Counted from the stretch's first letter, positions 24,201-33,179 are shown. The stretch: 64,000 bases of DNA from Asticcacaulis sp. ZE23SCel15 (GCF_030505395.1 NZ_CP130044.1:3023001-3087000); one strand, 5' to 3'. Notes: generated by a model from the letters alone, not told the origin. Program-made: numbers and translations.

Positions 24201-24467
24201 ATGACCACCTACAGCCACCGCTTTTTCGATAAGAATACTGGCGAGGAAATTTATGCCTCAGATGACTTCCGCTTTACAGCCGCGCCTGCGATAAACCATC
24301 GGATATCTGATCCTGAATTTCGTCAGCGTTACGGTGGCCCCGCGGTCGTAAACCGTGTTGAAGCCGGTGATGAACAGGGCGACGAAGTGGAACTGCTCGT
24401 CTATGTCGATGGGGCCGAAGAGATACTGAATAATCAGGATCAGGAAGACGGTTATCGAAGGTCATAG
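24201..24467 (+). CDS. Small acidic hypothetical protein
   Basis: An 88-residue acidic protein (TYSHRFFDKNTGEEIYASDD at the start, then EAGDEQGDEVELLVYVDGAEEIL). It has a good start context (GGGAGACGACT before ATG) and normal codon use. No signal peptide, membrane segment or known motif is visible, and I do not recognise the family. It stands alone between the EF-hand gene and the cytochrome gene, probably as a single-gene transcript. Confidence 0.6.
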   Translation: MTTYSHRFFDKNTGEEIYASDDFRFTAAPAINHRISDPEFRQRYGGPAVVNRVEAGDEQGDEVELLVYVDGAEEILNNQDQEDGYRRS

Positions 24468-24680
24468 CCCTATGGTAAATTGAGTTGCCAGCCGCTCCGA
24501 ACCAGTATCTAGCCCCGCTCAGAGTCACGCGCGGTGGATCGCACGGCATTGGACCCCCTTGCAACTAACGGTAACCAATCACATTATCTAGAAATGCTGT
24601 GCATGCACTTTCCGGCTCGCCAAAGTCTGATCCATCTTGTAAAAGCCATGTAATTCATAGGTTAGGCTTGAGGTTTGGAC

Positions 24681-25181
24681 ATGCGGTTCGGAGTAAAATC
24701 ACGGTTTTTTGTATTAGGCCTGGCCATATCTCTGACGGCGTGTGAACCGGCTCCCAAACCCGCCACATCTCCTAAATCGTCATCTCATGCGCCTTCGGCC
24801 ACCCTGAGCGAAGCTGAAAAAGCACAGGTTCTGGCGTCACTGCCAGCACCTTATAATACCGCAAGCCTCGAAGAGGGTAAAAAGCAGTTTGGCAAATGCC
24901 GTTCGTGCCATGTGTTGATCGAGACGACCGCGACCACGACCGGCCCTCATCTGTACGGAGTATTGGGTCGAAAAGCTGGCACCGAAGGCAGCTATCCTTA
25001 TTCAGACGCTATGAAAGCCCATAATGTGACTTGGGATTTCGCCACTCTCGACACCTTCCTGACCAAGCCACGCGACGCGGTTCCAGGCACCAAAATGGCA
25101 TTTTTAGGCATTAAAGAGGCCAAGGATCGCGAAAATCTTTTGGCCTATATTACGGTCGAAACCGCTAAGAAACCGCAATAA
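24681..25181 (+). CDS. Lipoprotein cytochrome c
   Basis: A 166-residue c-type cytochrome. The N-terminus is a lipoprotein signal (LGLAISLTACEP, lipobox LTAC), followed by a Pro/Ser-rich linker and one class I cytochrome c domain: CRSCH binds haem covalently, GPHLYGVLGRKAG is the typical segment after it, and Met in PGTKMAFLG is the distal ligand. It is like membrane-anchored cytochrome c2/c552 electron carriers, probably facing the periplasm. ATG 24681 is chosen over a TTG at 24675. It converges, without a gap, on the minus-strand gene at 25182. Confidence 0.88.
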   Translation: MRFGVKSRFFVLGLAISLTACEPAPKPATSPKSSSHAPSATLSEAEKAQVLASLPAPYNTASLEEGKKQFGKCRSCHVLIETTATTTGPHLYGVLGRKAGTEGSYPYSDAMKAHNVTWDFATLDTFLTKPRDAVPGTKMAFLGIKEAKDRENLLAYITVETAKKPQ

Positions 25182-25961
25182 CTAAAACCGCTTCCATATT
25201 GATAAAGACAAAGCTTTTACCTGTGGAACATTTTCGCCGGCAAGAGTATGGCGCGAGCCTAATTGCACGCTGATATCCTGCCTGTCTCCGAAATGGCGCA
25301 CAACGCTTACCTCGGCATTTGTCCACTTAGCGCGCCCCCAGGCTTCCTTATCGGTTTGCCCCGCATAGACTTGCGCCATAACCATCCATTTCGGATCGGG
25401 TTTAATACCAACCGTCGCATCCACCCGCACCTGATCGGCTTCTTTTTCGCGCCAGCGTTTCGCCACCTGCACATCGAGGAAGGCGTCCTTGCCTGCAATC
25501 TTAAAACTCTTGCCACCATAGGCGCGCACCTCGGTATCGGTACCTTTGGATATTGCCTGATCAAAATCACTGCGGCGGCCTTTACCCAGCCCTTCGACAC
25601 CCGCGCCCACCGCTAAGATAGCCGTATCGGTCTTCGCCACAGTCACGCGACCTCCAATCTCAACAGACCCCAGCCCTGAATAGGATGTGCTATCGGTTTT
25701 AAAGTCCTGATAATCAGCCTTAGCATACACAGTTACGCGATCATTAAGACCATAATCGCTGTAGACCGAGACATTGCGCGTATCCCACTTGCCAATAGAC
25801 GCCGTGTTGCCATCACCATCAAAGCCTTTATCGGCCGTGGACGGTTCCAGCTTAATTATGACCTGTCCGCGACCGCTTTCCTGCGGCCAGGCACCGGCAA
25901 TACTTAGGCTGGGCATAAGCAAAAGCGCAAATACCGCAAACACTCTATAGAAAAAACTCAT
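25182..25961 (-). CDS. Secreted beta-rich protein, probable outer-membrane protein
   Basis: A 259-residue protein with signal peptide (FYRVFAVFALLLMPSLSIAG) and mature start AWPQESGRGQVIIKLE. The rest alternates charged and hydrophobic residues as in a beta-barrel (DYGLNDRVTVYAKADYQDF, SVEIGGRVTVAKTDTAILAVGAGVEG) and ends in an aromatic residue (SIWKRF), as outer-membrane proteins do. Relatives are annotated as hypothetical proteins. ATG 25961 is preferred over TTG 25991 because a G-rich Shine-Dalgarno-like run precedes it and the signal peptide starts there. Function unknown. Confidence 0.72.
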   Translation of the reverse strand: MSFFYRVFAVFALLLMPSLSIAGAWPQESGRGQVIIKLEPSTADKGFDGDGNTASIGKWDTRNVSVYSDYGLNDRVTVYAKADYQDFKTDSTSYSGLGSVEIGGRVTVAKTDTAILAVGAGVEGLGKGRRSDFDQAISKGTDTEVRAYGGKSFKIAGKDAFLDVQVAKRWREKEADQVRVDATVGIKPDPKWMVMAQVYAGQTDKEAWGRAKWTNAEVSVVRHFGDRQDISVQLGSRHTLAGENVPQVKALSLSIWKRF

Positions 25962-26036
25962 CCCCGCCCCCGAAGCCAATTGGTTTGACAAATCAAGGTT
26001 TAAGCGAATCGGTAAAAAGTTCCCTAATGGCGCGCA

Positions 26037-26519
26037 TTACGCGGCGCGTGAAATCACCAACTTGCCTTCGCTGACTTTGAGGATTTTCACAGATTCGCGC
26101 GCCTTGAGCTTAGCGTCCTCATCCCCTTCAATGACCGCTGGCCACTCTACGCCGTCATAAATCACGCGGCCTTCGTGTGAGCCGCCAAAGCCTTCAACAA
26201 CAGTGGCTGTCTTACCGACTAAACGCTGGCCAGGATCATTAATATCGCCTGCAGGCGCGTCTTTTTTCATAAAGCGACGCGACAATATCGACAGGGTAAG
26301 TGTCAGGACAGAAAAGATAATTACCTGAAACACAAAACCGATAGGCAACCCGGTCAGGGTCAGTAAGGCCACAACCCCGGCCGATGCCGCAGGCCAAAGC
26401 AGCCATTCCGTACCCAACATAATCTCAAGACCAAGCACAATGACACCCAGGGTCAACCATACCCAAAAGGCCTGCATGCCCAGCGGCTCAGATGTCAAAA
26501 GCGTTGCAAAATCAGGCAT
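26037..26519 (-). CDS. NfeD-family membrane protein
   Basis: A 160-residue protein of the short NfeD type: two to three membrane segments (about 17-75) and a C-terminal OB-fold domain (QRLVGKTATVVEGFGGSHEGRVIYDGVEWPAV). NfeD proteins are encoded with SPFH/stomatin proteins and act with them in membrane microdomains and protein quality control. Here the gene lies 15 bases after the SPFH gene, the usual arrangement. It lacks the N-terminal protease domain of long NfeD proteins. Confidence 0.9.
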   Translation of the reverse strand: MPDFATLLTSEPLGMQAFWVWLTLGVIVLGLEIMLGTEWLLWPAASAGVVALLTLTGLPIGFVFQVIIFSVLTLTLSILSRRFMKKDAPAGDINDPGQRLVGKTATVVEGFGGSHEGRVIYDGVEWPAVIEGDEDAKLKARESVKILKVSEGKLVISRAA

Positions 26520-26534
26520 GTTAATCTCCTGTCC

Positions 26535-27464
26535 TTACTTTTTAGCTGAAGCTTGATCATTGGTCAGGGACTTAACCAGTTCGGTAACCCCACCTACGGT
26601 CCCGGCCAGACTGGACAGCTCGGTCGGCAGGATGATGGTCTTAGTGTTCGGGGACATTGCAAACTTGCCGAACGCCTCAACGTACTTTTGCGCAATGAAA
26701 TAGTTGATAGCGTTGACATCGCCCTTAGCGATCGCTTCGGACACCATTTCCGTCGCCTTGGCTTCAGCTTCGGCCGCGCGTTCGCGGGCTTCGGCATCAC
26801 GATAGGCCGCTTCGCGGCGCCCCTCGGCTTCAAGAACGGTCGCCTGCTTGTTACCCTCGGCACGAGTAATCGCGGCCTGCTTGTCACCATCCGCTTCGAT
26901 GATCTGAGCGCGGCGCTCACGTTCGGCTTTCATCTGACGCGCCATTGAATCTGTGATATCAAGAGGCGGCTTCAAATCTTTGATTTCAATTCGATTTACC
27001 TTTACGCCCCACGGGCTGGTTGCCTGATCAATCACGGTCAGAAGACGTGAATTTATGGAATTGCGTTGCGACAAAACCTCATCCAGTTCCATGCCACCGA
27101 CCACGGTCCGCAAGTTCGTCATGGCCAGTTGCGTCACCGCATTATCAAGATTATCGACGCGGTACGCCGCCGCCGCGGCATCCATGACTTGCGTAAAGAC
27201 GATACCATCGACCTTAACCACCACGTTGTCCTTAGTGATGACTTCTTGTTGGGGCACATCGACCACGCGCTCCATCATATTGACCCGCCGGCCAATGCTT
27301 TCAACGAAGGGCGTCAGGAACGAAATGCCGGGCTTCAACGTACGCGTATAGCGGCCAAAACGCTCAACCGTAAACTCACGTCCCTGCGGTACGATCTTGA
27401 TGATGCTGAAGGCGATGACGATCGCCAGAATAAGGATGACTGCGGAAAATGCACTTACGAACAT
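26535..27464 (-). CDS. SPFH/Band 7 (stomatin-like, QmcA type) protein
   Basis: A 309-residue slipin/QmcA-type protein: an N-terminal membrane anchor (about 3-23), the SPFH domain (VPQGREFTVERFGRYTRTLKPGISFL onward in parts), the conserved RVVDVPQQEVITKDNV and a helical coiled coil rich in Ala, Glu and Arg (about 185-245: QMKAERERRAQIIEADGD and repeats). It forms oligomers at the inner membrane with NfeD, affecting protease access and membrane organisation. Full length; upstream of the nfeD-like gene in one operon. Confidence 0.92.
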   Translation of the reverse strand: MFVSAFSAVILILAIVIAFSIIKIVPQGREFTVERFGRYTRTLKPGISFLTPFVESIGRRVNMMERVVDVPQQEVITKDNVVVKVDGIVFTQVMDAAAAAYRVDNLDNAVTQLAMTNLRTVVGGMELDEVLSQRNSINSRLLTVIDQATSPWGVKVNRIEIKDLKPPLDITDSMARQMKAERERRAQIIEADGDKQAAITRAEGNKQATVLEAEGRREAAYRDAEARERAAEAEAKATEMVSEAIAKGDVNAINYFIAQKYVEAFGKFAMSPNTKTIILPTELSSLAGTVGGVTELVKSLTNDQASAKK

Positions 27465-27539
27465 TCAGGGGTTCCCTCTTGCCTTGTTTTGCCCGCCTAA
27501 ACTCTACCCTAAATCACACGATTTCAAAGCCTAATCGGC

Positions 27540-27974
27540 TCACCGTGCGTCCATAAGTGCGCGTGATTTCAGCAATACATCTTTAAGGTCATCCTCAACG
27601 ACTAAATCCAATGCCGCCTCCAACGTCACGAAAGATGCCTGATCAGCATCGTCACCGGCCACCGGTTCTCCAGCCACCCAACGCGCCAGATAATCAATAA
27701 GCACATAGTGAAACCCATCCGGATACGCCTCGGAGGGCGGTTCCATAATCTCATAAACTTCGATCAAGGGGCCAAGTTCGGCTTCGACGCCGGTTTCCTC
27801 ACCCAATTCCCGCAAAGCCGTGTTCGCTATCGGCTCAAACCGATCCATCTTGCCACCTGGGATCGACCATTGCCCCTGGCGAGGGGCTCGACCGCGCCGG
27901 ATCAGCAAGACCTCATCACCCCGCCAGCACACAACGCCGATCGCCGGTATTGGATAATGAGTTTTGACTTGCAC
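27540..27974 (-). CDS. NUDIX hydrolase
   Basis: A 144-residue single-domain NUDIX protein. The box GGKMDRFEPIANTALRELGE followed by ETGV fits GX5EX7REUXEEXGU except for the position of the early Glu, which is present as E in RFEPI. Such enzymes hydrolyse nucleoside-diphosphate derivatives (ADP-ribose, NADH, oxidised nucleotides). It resembles ADP-ribose pyrophosphatase-type enzymes but the substrate is not readable. It is divergent from the FAD-linked dehydrogenase across 76 bases. Confidence 0.88.
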   Translation of the reverse strand: MQVKTHYPIPAIGVVCWRGDEVLLIRRGRAPRQGQWSIPGGKMDRFEPIANTALRELGEETGVEAELGPLIEVYEIMEPPSEAYPDGFHYVLIDYLARWVAGEPVAGDDADQASFVTLEAALDLVVEDDLKDVLLKSRALMDAR

Positions 27975-28050
27975 TTACAGATTCTCCGTATAAACCCCAA
28001 CGCTTATAAGCCAAACACTTACAACAGCGCTGCTTTTAGGGATACTTACC

Positions 28051-29484
28051 ATGACCGCCGCCGCCCAATTTGCTGAATGCCCGCCGGTTGCACCGGAAAT
28101 TCTGGCAGAAATCAAGTCCGTACTGGGCGAAGGTGGCTACAGCGAAGACGCTTTACGCGTCGAAGCCAAATTGACCGAATGGCGCGGCAAATGGAAGGGC
28201 CACACCCCCCTTCTAGTCCTGCCGAAAACGACGGAGGAACTCTCTAAAGTCGTCAAGATTTGCTATGAACAGGGCGTAGCTATTACCCCGCAAGGCGGCA
28301 ACACAGGCTTAGTCGGCGGTCAGATTCCATTTGGCGAAATTCTGGTGTCGCTGGAACGTATGCGCGCCATCCGCGATGTCGCCCCAACGGATGATACTAT
28401 GGTGCTGGAGGCAGGCATCACCCTGTTGGAAGCGCAACAGATTGCCGAAAACGCCGGACGTCACTTCCCGTTATCTCTGGCAGCCGAGGGCACGGCCACC
28501 ATCGGTGGCGTCATCAGCACCAATGCTGGCGGCACGGCGGTCTTACGCTACGGCGTGACCCGCGATCTGGTTTCCGGTCTTGAGGTGGTTTTGCCCAATG
28601 GTGACATTTTCCGCGGCCTCAAGCGCTTGCGTAAAGACAATACCGGCTACGACCTCAAGCAGATGTTTATCGGCGCCGAAGGCACATTGGGTATCATCAC
28701 GGCAGCCTCGCTAAAGCTGTTTCCGGTGATGAATTCGCGTTCTGTGGCTATTGTCGGCTTTGAAACCTCACAAAAAGCCATTGATCTTCTGGCCCGCGCC
28801 AAACAGGAAACGGGCGGTCAGGTCGAGGCGTTTGAACTGATGGGGCGCTATGGCCTGTCGCTGGTGCTCAAGAACATTCCTGATACCCGTGAACCGCTTG
28901 AGGCTGAATATCCGTGGTATGCCCTTATCGAAGTGGCATCGGGTGATCCTGATGGCGCTGAAACCTCAATGGAGCGCCTGCTGGGGGCTGCGTTTGAGGA
29001 AGAGTTGATCCTTGATGCGGCCATCGCCCAGAACGACACCCAAGCTGCTGCCTTTTGGCGGTTGCGCGAAGAACACTCGGCTGCCGAAAAGGTAGAGGGT
29101 GCGGCCTGGAAACATGACATTTCCGTCCCATTGTCACGCATGGCCGAATATATGGAAGAAGGCGCCAAGGCGATCGAAGCCTTCCTGCCCGGTGCGCGAC
29201 TGGTGGCCTTTGGTCACGTTGGCGATGGCAACGTCCACTTTAACGTCATAGTCCCGGAAGGTATGGACGCCAAAGCCTTCAATGACTTACGTGACGAAGG
29301 TTCCAAAGTGGTTCATGATCTGGTGCACCAGTATGAAGGCTCAATTTCAGCTGAGCATGGCCTTGGGCGCATGAAAACTCAGGAAGCTCTGTTGTACAAA
29401 GACCCTACTGCGGTGGCCGCCATGCGCGCAGTACGTCTGGCGCTCGATCCAAAGCGGATCATGAACCCGCATGTACTGTTTTAA
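28051..29484 (+). CDS. FAD-linked 2-hydroxyacid dehydrogenase (D-2-hydroxyglutarate/D-lactate type)
   Basis: A 477-residue FAD_binding_4/FAD-oxidase_C protein of the GlcD/D2HGDH/DLD class. The N-terminal half carries the PCMH-type FAD site (TPQGGNTGLVGGQIP, then FPLSLAAEGTATIGGVISTNAGG and YDLKQMFIGAEGTLGIITAAS). The C-terminal half has the metal-site motifs GHVGDGNVHFN and SAEHGLGRMK. It oxidises a D-2-hydroxyacid and passes electrons to quinone or an electron-transfer protein. The substrate is inferred only to this level. The gene ends in RIMNPHVLF, and the same ten codons recur just downstream (29537-29569). Confidence 0.9.
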   Translation: MTAAAQFAECPPVAPEILAEIKSVLGEGGYSEDALRVEAKLTEWRGKWKGHTPLLVLPKTTEELSKVVKICYEQGVAITPQGGNTGLVGGQIPFGEILVSLERMRAIRDVAPTDDTMVLEAGITLLEAQQIAENAGRHFPLSLAAEGTATIGGVISTNAGGTAVLRYGVTRDLVSGLEVVLPNGDIFRGLKRLRKDNTGYDLKQMFIGAEGTLGIITAASLKLFPVMNSRSVAIVGFETSQKAIDLLARAKQETGGQVEAFELMGRYGLSLVLKNIPDTREPLEAEYPWYALIEVASGDPDGAETSMERLLGAAFEEELILDAAIAQNDTQAAAFWRLREEHSAAEKVEGAAWKHDISVPLSRMAEYMEEGAKAIEAFLPGARLVAFGHVGDGNVHFNVIVPEGMDAKAFNDLRDEGSKVVHDLVHQYEGSISAEHGLGRMKTQEALLYKDPTAVAAMRAVRLALDPKRIMNPHVLF

Positions 29485-29536
29485 TTCTGAAATGCGCTTT
29501 ATTTTTAGTGCGCTTAACGCTTCGCTCTTTTAGCGC

Positions 29537-29569
29537 AGGCGTATCATGAATCCGCACGTCTTGTTCTGA
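29537..29569 (+). pseudogene. Second copy of the last codons of an FAD-dehydrogenase gene
   Basis: Bases 29540-29569 read RIMNPHVLF-stop, the same nine residues and stop as the end of the intact gene (29455-29484), but with changes at eight or so silent positions (CGG/CGT, AAC/AAT, CAT/CAC, GTA/GTC, CTG/TTG, TTT/TTC, TAA/TGA). Only this tail (plus one Arg codon before it) is present, preceded by an in-frame TAG. It is best read as the leftover 3' end of a diverged homologous gene. Confidence 0.65.
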
Positions 29570-30373
29570 TCAGCCTTCAATCAGCAAGGCGCTGTCGCTG
29601 AAAACCTTATCGACAAGTTGCGCAAGATCAATCGGGCGGAAGGGTTTGGTCAAAGAGGCATTAGCCCCGTTATTCACGGCCTGCTTTAGCGCGCTGGCCT
29701 TCTCATGCTTTTGAGCCGAATCGACAGAATCCTCACCGGACATGGCGATAATCCGCGCTGGCGGCCAGGTGTCGTGAATGACCGAAATGCCTTCGATCCC
29801 GCCCATGCCGGGCATAAAAATGTCGGTGATAATCATGTCAACATGGGCAATATCAATGCGCACAAACGCCTCTTCGACCGTTTGCGCTTCCGAAATCTGA
29901 TAGCCTTCTTTCGACAGGGTTGATGCTACCAACTTACGCGTCGTGCCGGAATTGTCGATCACCAGAATATGCCGCGACCTTTGGGGCGCATTACGTAAAA
30001 TATTGACCTTGTCGATGATGGCTTTGATGTCAGAGATTGCGAACGGTTTACCGATAACAAAATCTGCCTGAGCCCGACGGGCCATGTTGAGGGTTGCCTT
30101 CAAAACCTGGCCACCCGCGCCGCCAGCGCTCATGACAGCGATCGGCACACCGGCACTGAGTTTGCGAAAATCCGGCATCAGCATGAGGGTATTTTCGGTG
30201 CCGATATAGACATCCAGCAACATCAGATCGACCGTTCTGTGCCTTAGCGCCTCAAAAACAGCGTCATGGTCAAAGCATAACAGCGTCGACCACCCCAGCT
30301 TTTCCATCATTTTAGAAATCAGTTGTGCCTGCGTGCGGCTATCTTCGAGCACAAGGACCGTACCGGCTGACAT
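29570..30373 (-). CDS. Tandem-receiver response regulator 1
   Basis: A 267-residue protein made of two CheY-like receiver domains and no output domain. Receiver 1 (about 5-125) has the acidic pair Glu10-Asp11 and phospho-acceptor Asp54 in DLMLLDVYI, and Lys in GKPF. Receiver 2 (about 140-262) has ILVIDNSGTTRKL with one Asp of the usual acidic pair replaced by Asn, acceptor Asp in IITDIFMPGMGG, and Lys in LTKPF. ATG 30373 matches the start of the paralogue next door. Such proteins in Caulobacterales relatives act in phosphorelays or as competitive phosphate sinks. The target is not seen; no histidine kinase gene is nearby. Confidence 0.88.
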   Translation of the reverse strand: MSAGTVLVLEDSRTQAQLISKMMEKLGWSTLLCFDHDAVFEALRHRTVDLMLLDVYIGTENTLMLMPDFRKLSAGVPIAVMSAGGAGGQVLKATLNMARRAQADFVIGKPFAISDIKAIIDKVNILRNAPQRSRHILVIDNSGTTRKLVASTLSKEGYQISEAQTVEEAFVRIDIAHVDMIITDIFMPGMGGIEGISVIHDTWPPARIIAMSGEDSVDSAQKHEKASALKQAVNNGANASLTKPFRPIDLAQLVDKVFSDSALLIEG

Positions 30374-30470
30374 CACGCAACACTCACACAAAACAGGGGG
30401 CATGGATGCCCGGCGCCTTAAACTATATCAACAGGCTTAGCTTGAAGTTAATCCAGAGCCCCATCAGGCT

Positions 30471-31259
30471 TTAAGCCGCTAAAAACTTTTCAGATAAAAC
30501 GGCATCAACCAACATCGTCAAATCAGACGCTGTAAACGGTTTAGGCAACTGCGCCGTAGCCCCGATTTTGCGGGCCGCTGATAAAGCTTTCATGCAGTCA
30601 AGCTGTTCAAGTTCAGCGCCTGCCGACATGGCGATAACGTGAACTTCGGGCCACTGGCTGCGGATGATGTTGATCCCCTCCAGCCCGCCCATGCCCGGCA
30701 TGAAGATGTCCGTTATCACCACATCAACGTGGGCAATATCAACGCGTTCAAGTGCCTCTTCCATAGATGCTGCCTCACTGACGCGGTAACCTTTGTCATC
30801 AAGCGCTGCGGTCACCAGCTTTCGGACAACACGGCAGTCGTCTATGACCAGCATATGACGCCTGCGTAAGGGGGTCGCTTGAATAAGCTTGGTCTGAGTA
30901 AGGATATTCGCGATGGCCTGTGGCGTGAAAGGCTTGGCCAGCACAAAATCGGCCTTTGCCTGCCGCGCCATAGCCAGAGTTTCCTCAAGCACGGCCCCGC
31001 CAGCGCCGCCCGATGTCATAATCGCCACCGGCACATCAGGTGCTCGATCTCTCAGGTTAGGCATATATTTCAAAGTATTGCCGTCGCTGACATAAACATC
31101 AAGCAACATCAGATCGACCTTGAAATCCCGTATCATTGAATAGGCCGTCTTCAGGTCATGGCTTACAAGGGTTAAGCACCCCAATCCCTCAAGTATGCGG
31201 GAAATCAACTGAGCCTGTACGCGACTATCTTCTAAAATCAGTACCGTCCCCAGAGACAT
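30471..31259 (-). CDS. Tandem-receiver response regulator 2
   Basis: A 262-residue paralogue of the previous gene with the same two-receiver layout (MSLGTVLILEDSRVQAQ start; DLMLLDVYVSDGNTLKY; VITDIFMPGMGGLEG). Its second receiver keeps the full acidic pair (VIDDCRVVRKL), unlike paralogue 1. GGGGAG precedes the ATG. The two genes are consecutive on the minus strand, 98 bases apart, and arose by tandem duplication; sequence divergence is large, so the duplication is old. They may compete for the same phosphodonor. Confidence 0.88.
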   Translation of the reverse strand: MSLGTVLILEDSRVQAQLISRILEGLGCLTLVSHDLKTAYSMIRDFKVDLMLLDVYVSDGNTLKYMPNLRDRAPDVPVAIMTSGGAGGAVLEETLAMARQAKADFVLAKPFTPQAIANILTQTKLIQATPLRRRHMLVIDDCRVVRKLVTAALDDKGYRVSEAASMEEALERVDIAHVDVVITDIFMPGMGGLEGINIIRSQWPEVHVIAMSAGAELEQLDCMKALSAARKIGATAQLPKPFTASDLTMLVDAVLSEKFLAA

Positions 31260-31455
31260 GTGTAAAAGCTCCCCGTGCGCAGCTTGGAAAAGCTACGCTT
31301 TATCTGTGTGTATATGATTAATACGCAAAAACTACGCAGACAGGGCGCCAAACTCACGGCGGCCAGCTCAGGGCGGCAAAATAAAGCCCGGAAAATACGG
31401 TCTGCGTTTAAAAACTAAGATGACGCATTAGGTCAAATCAGTATAAAAAGTGTTC

Positions 31456-32229
31456 ATGCTCATACTGTTATCCCCAGCCAAATCGCTCAATACATCCCCT
31501 GTAGCCGATTGGGTTAAACCCACCTCACCGCGATTTTCCGCTCATACCAAAAATCTTCTTGCCGTGATGAAGACTAAAAGTCCGGATGATTTGCGCGGAT
31601 TAATGGACATATCGGATGATCTGGCGGAGTTAAATTACCGCCGCTATCAGAGGTTTACGCGTCAGGAGGCGCTGCCTGCAGCCTTGATATTCGATGGCGA
31701 CGTCTACGATGGTCTCAAGGCGCGCGAACTTAATCAGACCGACCTGATATGGATGCAGGATCATGTTCGCATATTATCCGGTCTTTATGGCGTACTGAGA
31801 CCGCTTGATCAGATGCGTCCCTATCGCCTCGAAATGGGGACATCCCTGCCGACAGATAAGGGTAAATCTCTGTATGCCTACTGGGGCGATGATATTGCCA
31901 ACGCACTTCTTAAGGATGCCAGGGCCGTAAAGGCGGACACGATACTTAATCTGGCAAGTCAGGAGTATGCCAAGGCCGCGCTTACCAAGGCGATGAAGCT
32001 TAAGGTTATCAATACACGGTTTCTGGATGAAAAAGATGGCAAGGCGCGCATCGTGTCATTCTTTGCCAAACGCGCACGCGGTTTGATGGCGCGTTACGTC
32101 ATCGACAATCGCATCGAAGACATCGAACAGGTCAAGGCTTTCGATATCGATGGCTACAGGTTTCACGCCGATCAATCGACACCAGCGGAGTGGGTGTTTT
32201 CACGCCCCCAACCGCCACTAAAATCCTAA
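31456..32229 (+). CDS. yaaA: Peroxide stress protein YaaA
   Basis: A 257-residue protein of the YaaA/DUF328 family. The start MLILLSPAKSLN is the family's conserved N-terminus, so ATG 31456 is used, not GTG 31450. Further hallmarks are FDGDVYDGLKA, RILSGLYGVLRPLDQMRPYRLEMGT and NLASQEYAKA, and the C-terminal FFAKRARGLMARYVI. In E. coli YaaA binds DNA and lowers free iron and oxidative damage under peroxide stress. Divergent from response regulator 2 over about 200 bases; converges on tsaC with a four-base overlap. Confidence 0.93.
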   Translation: MLILLSPAKSLNTSPVADWVKPTSPRFSAHTKNLLAVMKTKSPDDLRGLMDISDDLAELNYRRYQRFTRQEALPAALIFDGDVYDGLKARELNQTDLIWMQDHVRILSGLYGVLRPLDQMRPYRLEMGTSLPTDKGKSLYAYWGDDIANALLKDARAVKADTILNLASQEYAKAALTKAMKLKVINTRFLDEKDGKARIVSFFAKRARGLMARYVIDNRIEDIEQVKAFDIDGYRFHADQSTPAEWVFSRPQPPLKS

Positions 32230-33143
32230 CCAATAAACCCAGATGCGCGCTTCAGCCGATCATTAATAGCTTCACCGAGTCCGTGATCCGGGATGGGGGC
32301 GACGCAAATTTTAGAGGGATTAAGTTTGTCTGCATCCCTTAATGATTTAAAAAGGTTAGATGCCGCTTCTGATAGATCAGATGAAGCGCTAAGTTGGAAC
32401 ACCGGGCCAGTATAACTGGTCGGACCAAATGCCAGATACGCGCAGCCCGATTCGGGAAGAGTGACGTTAATCTCAACCTTAGCATCAGGGGCGTAATGCA
32501 GGGTTAGACGTCCGGGGGAGCGGTGCCCATCATGATCATCGCCTTCCAGAGGCCCAATAACCGATTTTATTTGCTGGCGCGTCACAGCGCCGGCCCGCAG
32601 ATAACGAACACCGTCCATCAGACTGACAACCGTGGATTCCAAGCCAATCTGGCAATCACCGCCGTCGATCGCCGCCGCCACATAAGCGCCGGTTTCCTCA
32701 ACGGCATCACGGAACCGGGTTGGGCTAGGCCGACCAGAGCGATTGGCAGAGGGTGCCACCACGCCACTACCAAAGGCTTGCAATATCTCAAGGGCCAGAG
32801 GATGGCTGGGCACCCGCACCGCCACGCTATCCAGACCAGCCCGCGCCAGATCACTGACCCGCCCATTATCTCTGGCGGGCAAAACGAGCGTCAGGGGGCC
32901 TGGCCAAAACACCCCAGCCAACGCGCGCGCGCGGTCGTCAAAGTAAGCAAGGCTTTCGGCTATCGCCAGATCAGCGACATGAACAATCAGAGGGTTGAAA
33001 TGCGGACGGCCTTTTGCAGAATATACCTTGGCAACGGCCGCTGCATCCCCCGCACTTGCCCCAAGACCATAAACGGTTTCGGTCGGCAAAAAGATGAGAT
33101 TTCCGGCATTTAGGGCGGTCACGGCGTCGCGAACAGAAGTCAT
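32226..33143 (-). CDS. tsaC: L-threonylcarbamoyladenylate synthase (Sua5/TsaC)
   Basis: A 305-residue Sua5-type enzyme: catalytic YrdC domain (about 1-190) with FLPTETVYGLGASA, KVYSAKGRPHFNPLIVHV and SGVVAPSANRSGRPSPT, then the C-terminal Sua5 domain (about 205-305) that distinguishes it from short TsaC. It makes threonylcarbamoyl-AMP from threonine, bicarbonate and ATP for the t6A modification of ANN-decoding tRNAs. Essential function in most bacteria; all the expected motifs are present. Confidence 0.93.
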   Translation of the reverse strand: MTSVRDAVTALNAGNLIFLPTETVYGLGASAGDAAAVAKVYSAKGRPHFNPLIVHVADLAIAESLAYFDDRARALAGVFWPGPLTLVLPARDNGRVSDLARAGLDSVAVRVPSHPLALEILQAFGSGVVAPSANRSGRPSPTRFRDAVEETGAYVAAAIDGGDCQIGLESTVVSLMDGVRYLRAGAVTRQQIKSVIGPLEGDDHDGHRSPGRLTLHYAPDAKVEINVTLPESGCAYLAFGPTSYTGPVFQLSASSDLSEAASNLFKSLRDADKLNPSKICVAPIPDHGLGEAINDRLKRASGFIG

Positions 33144-33179
33144 AGCGTGCCCATACCAAACCGCCCTGATGGCCTCAAC

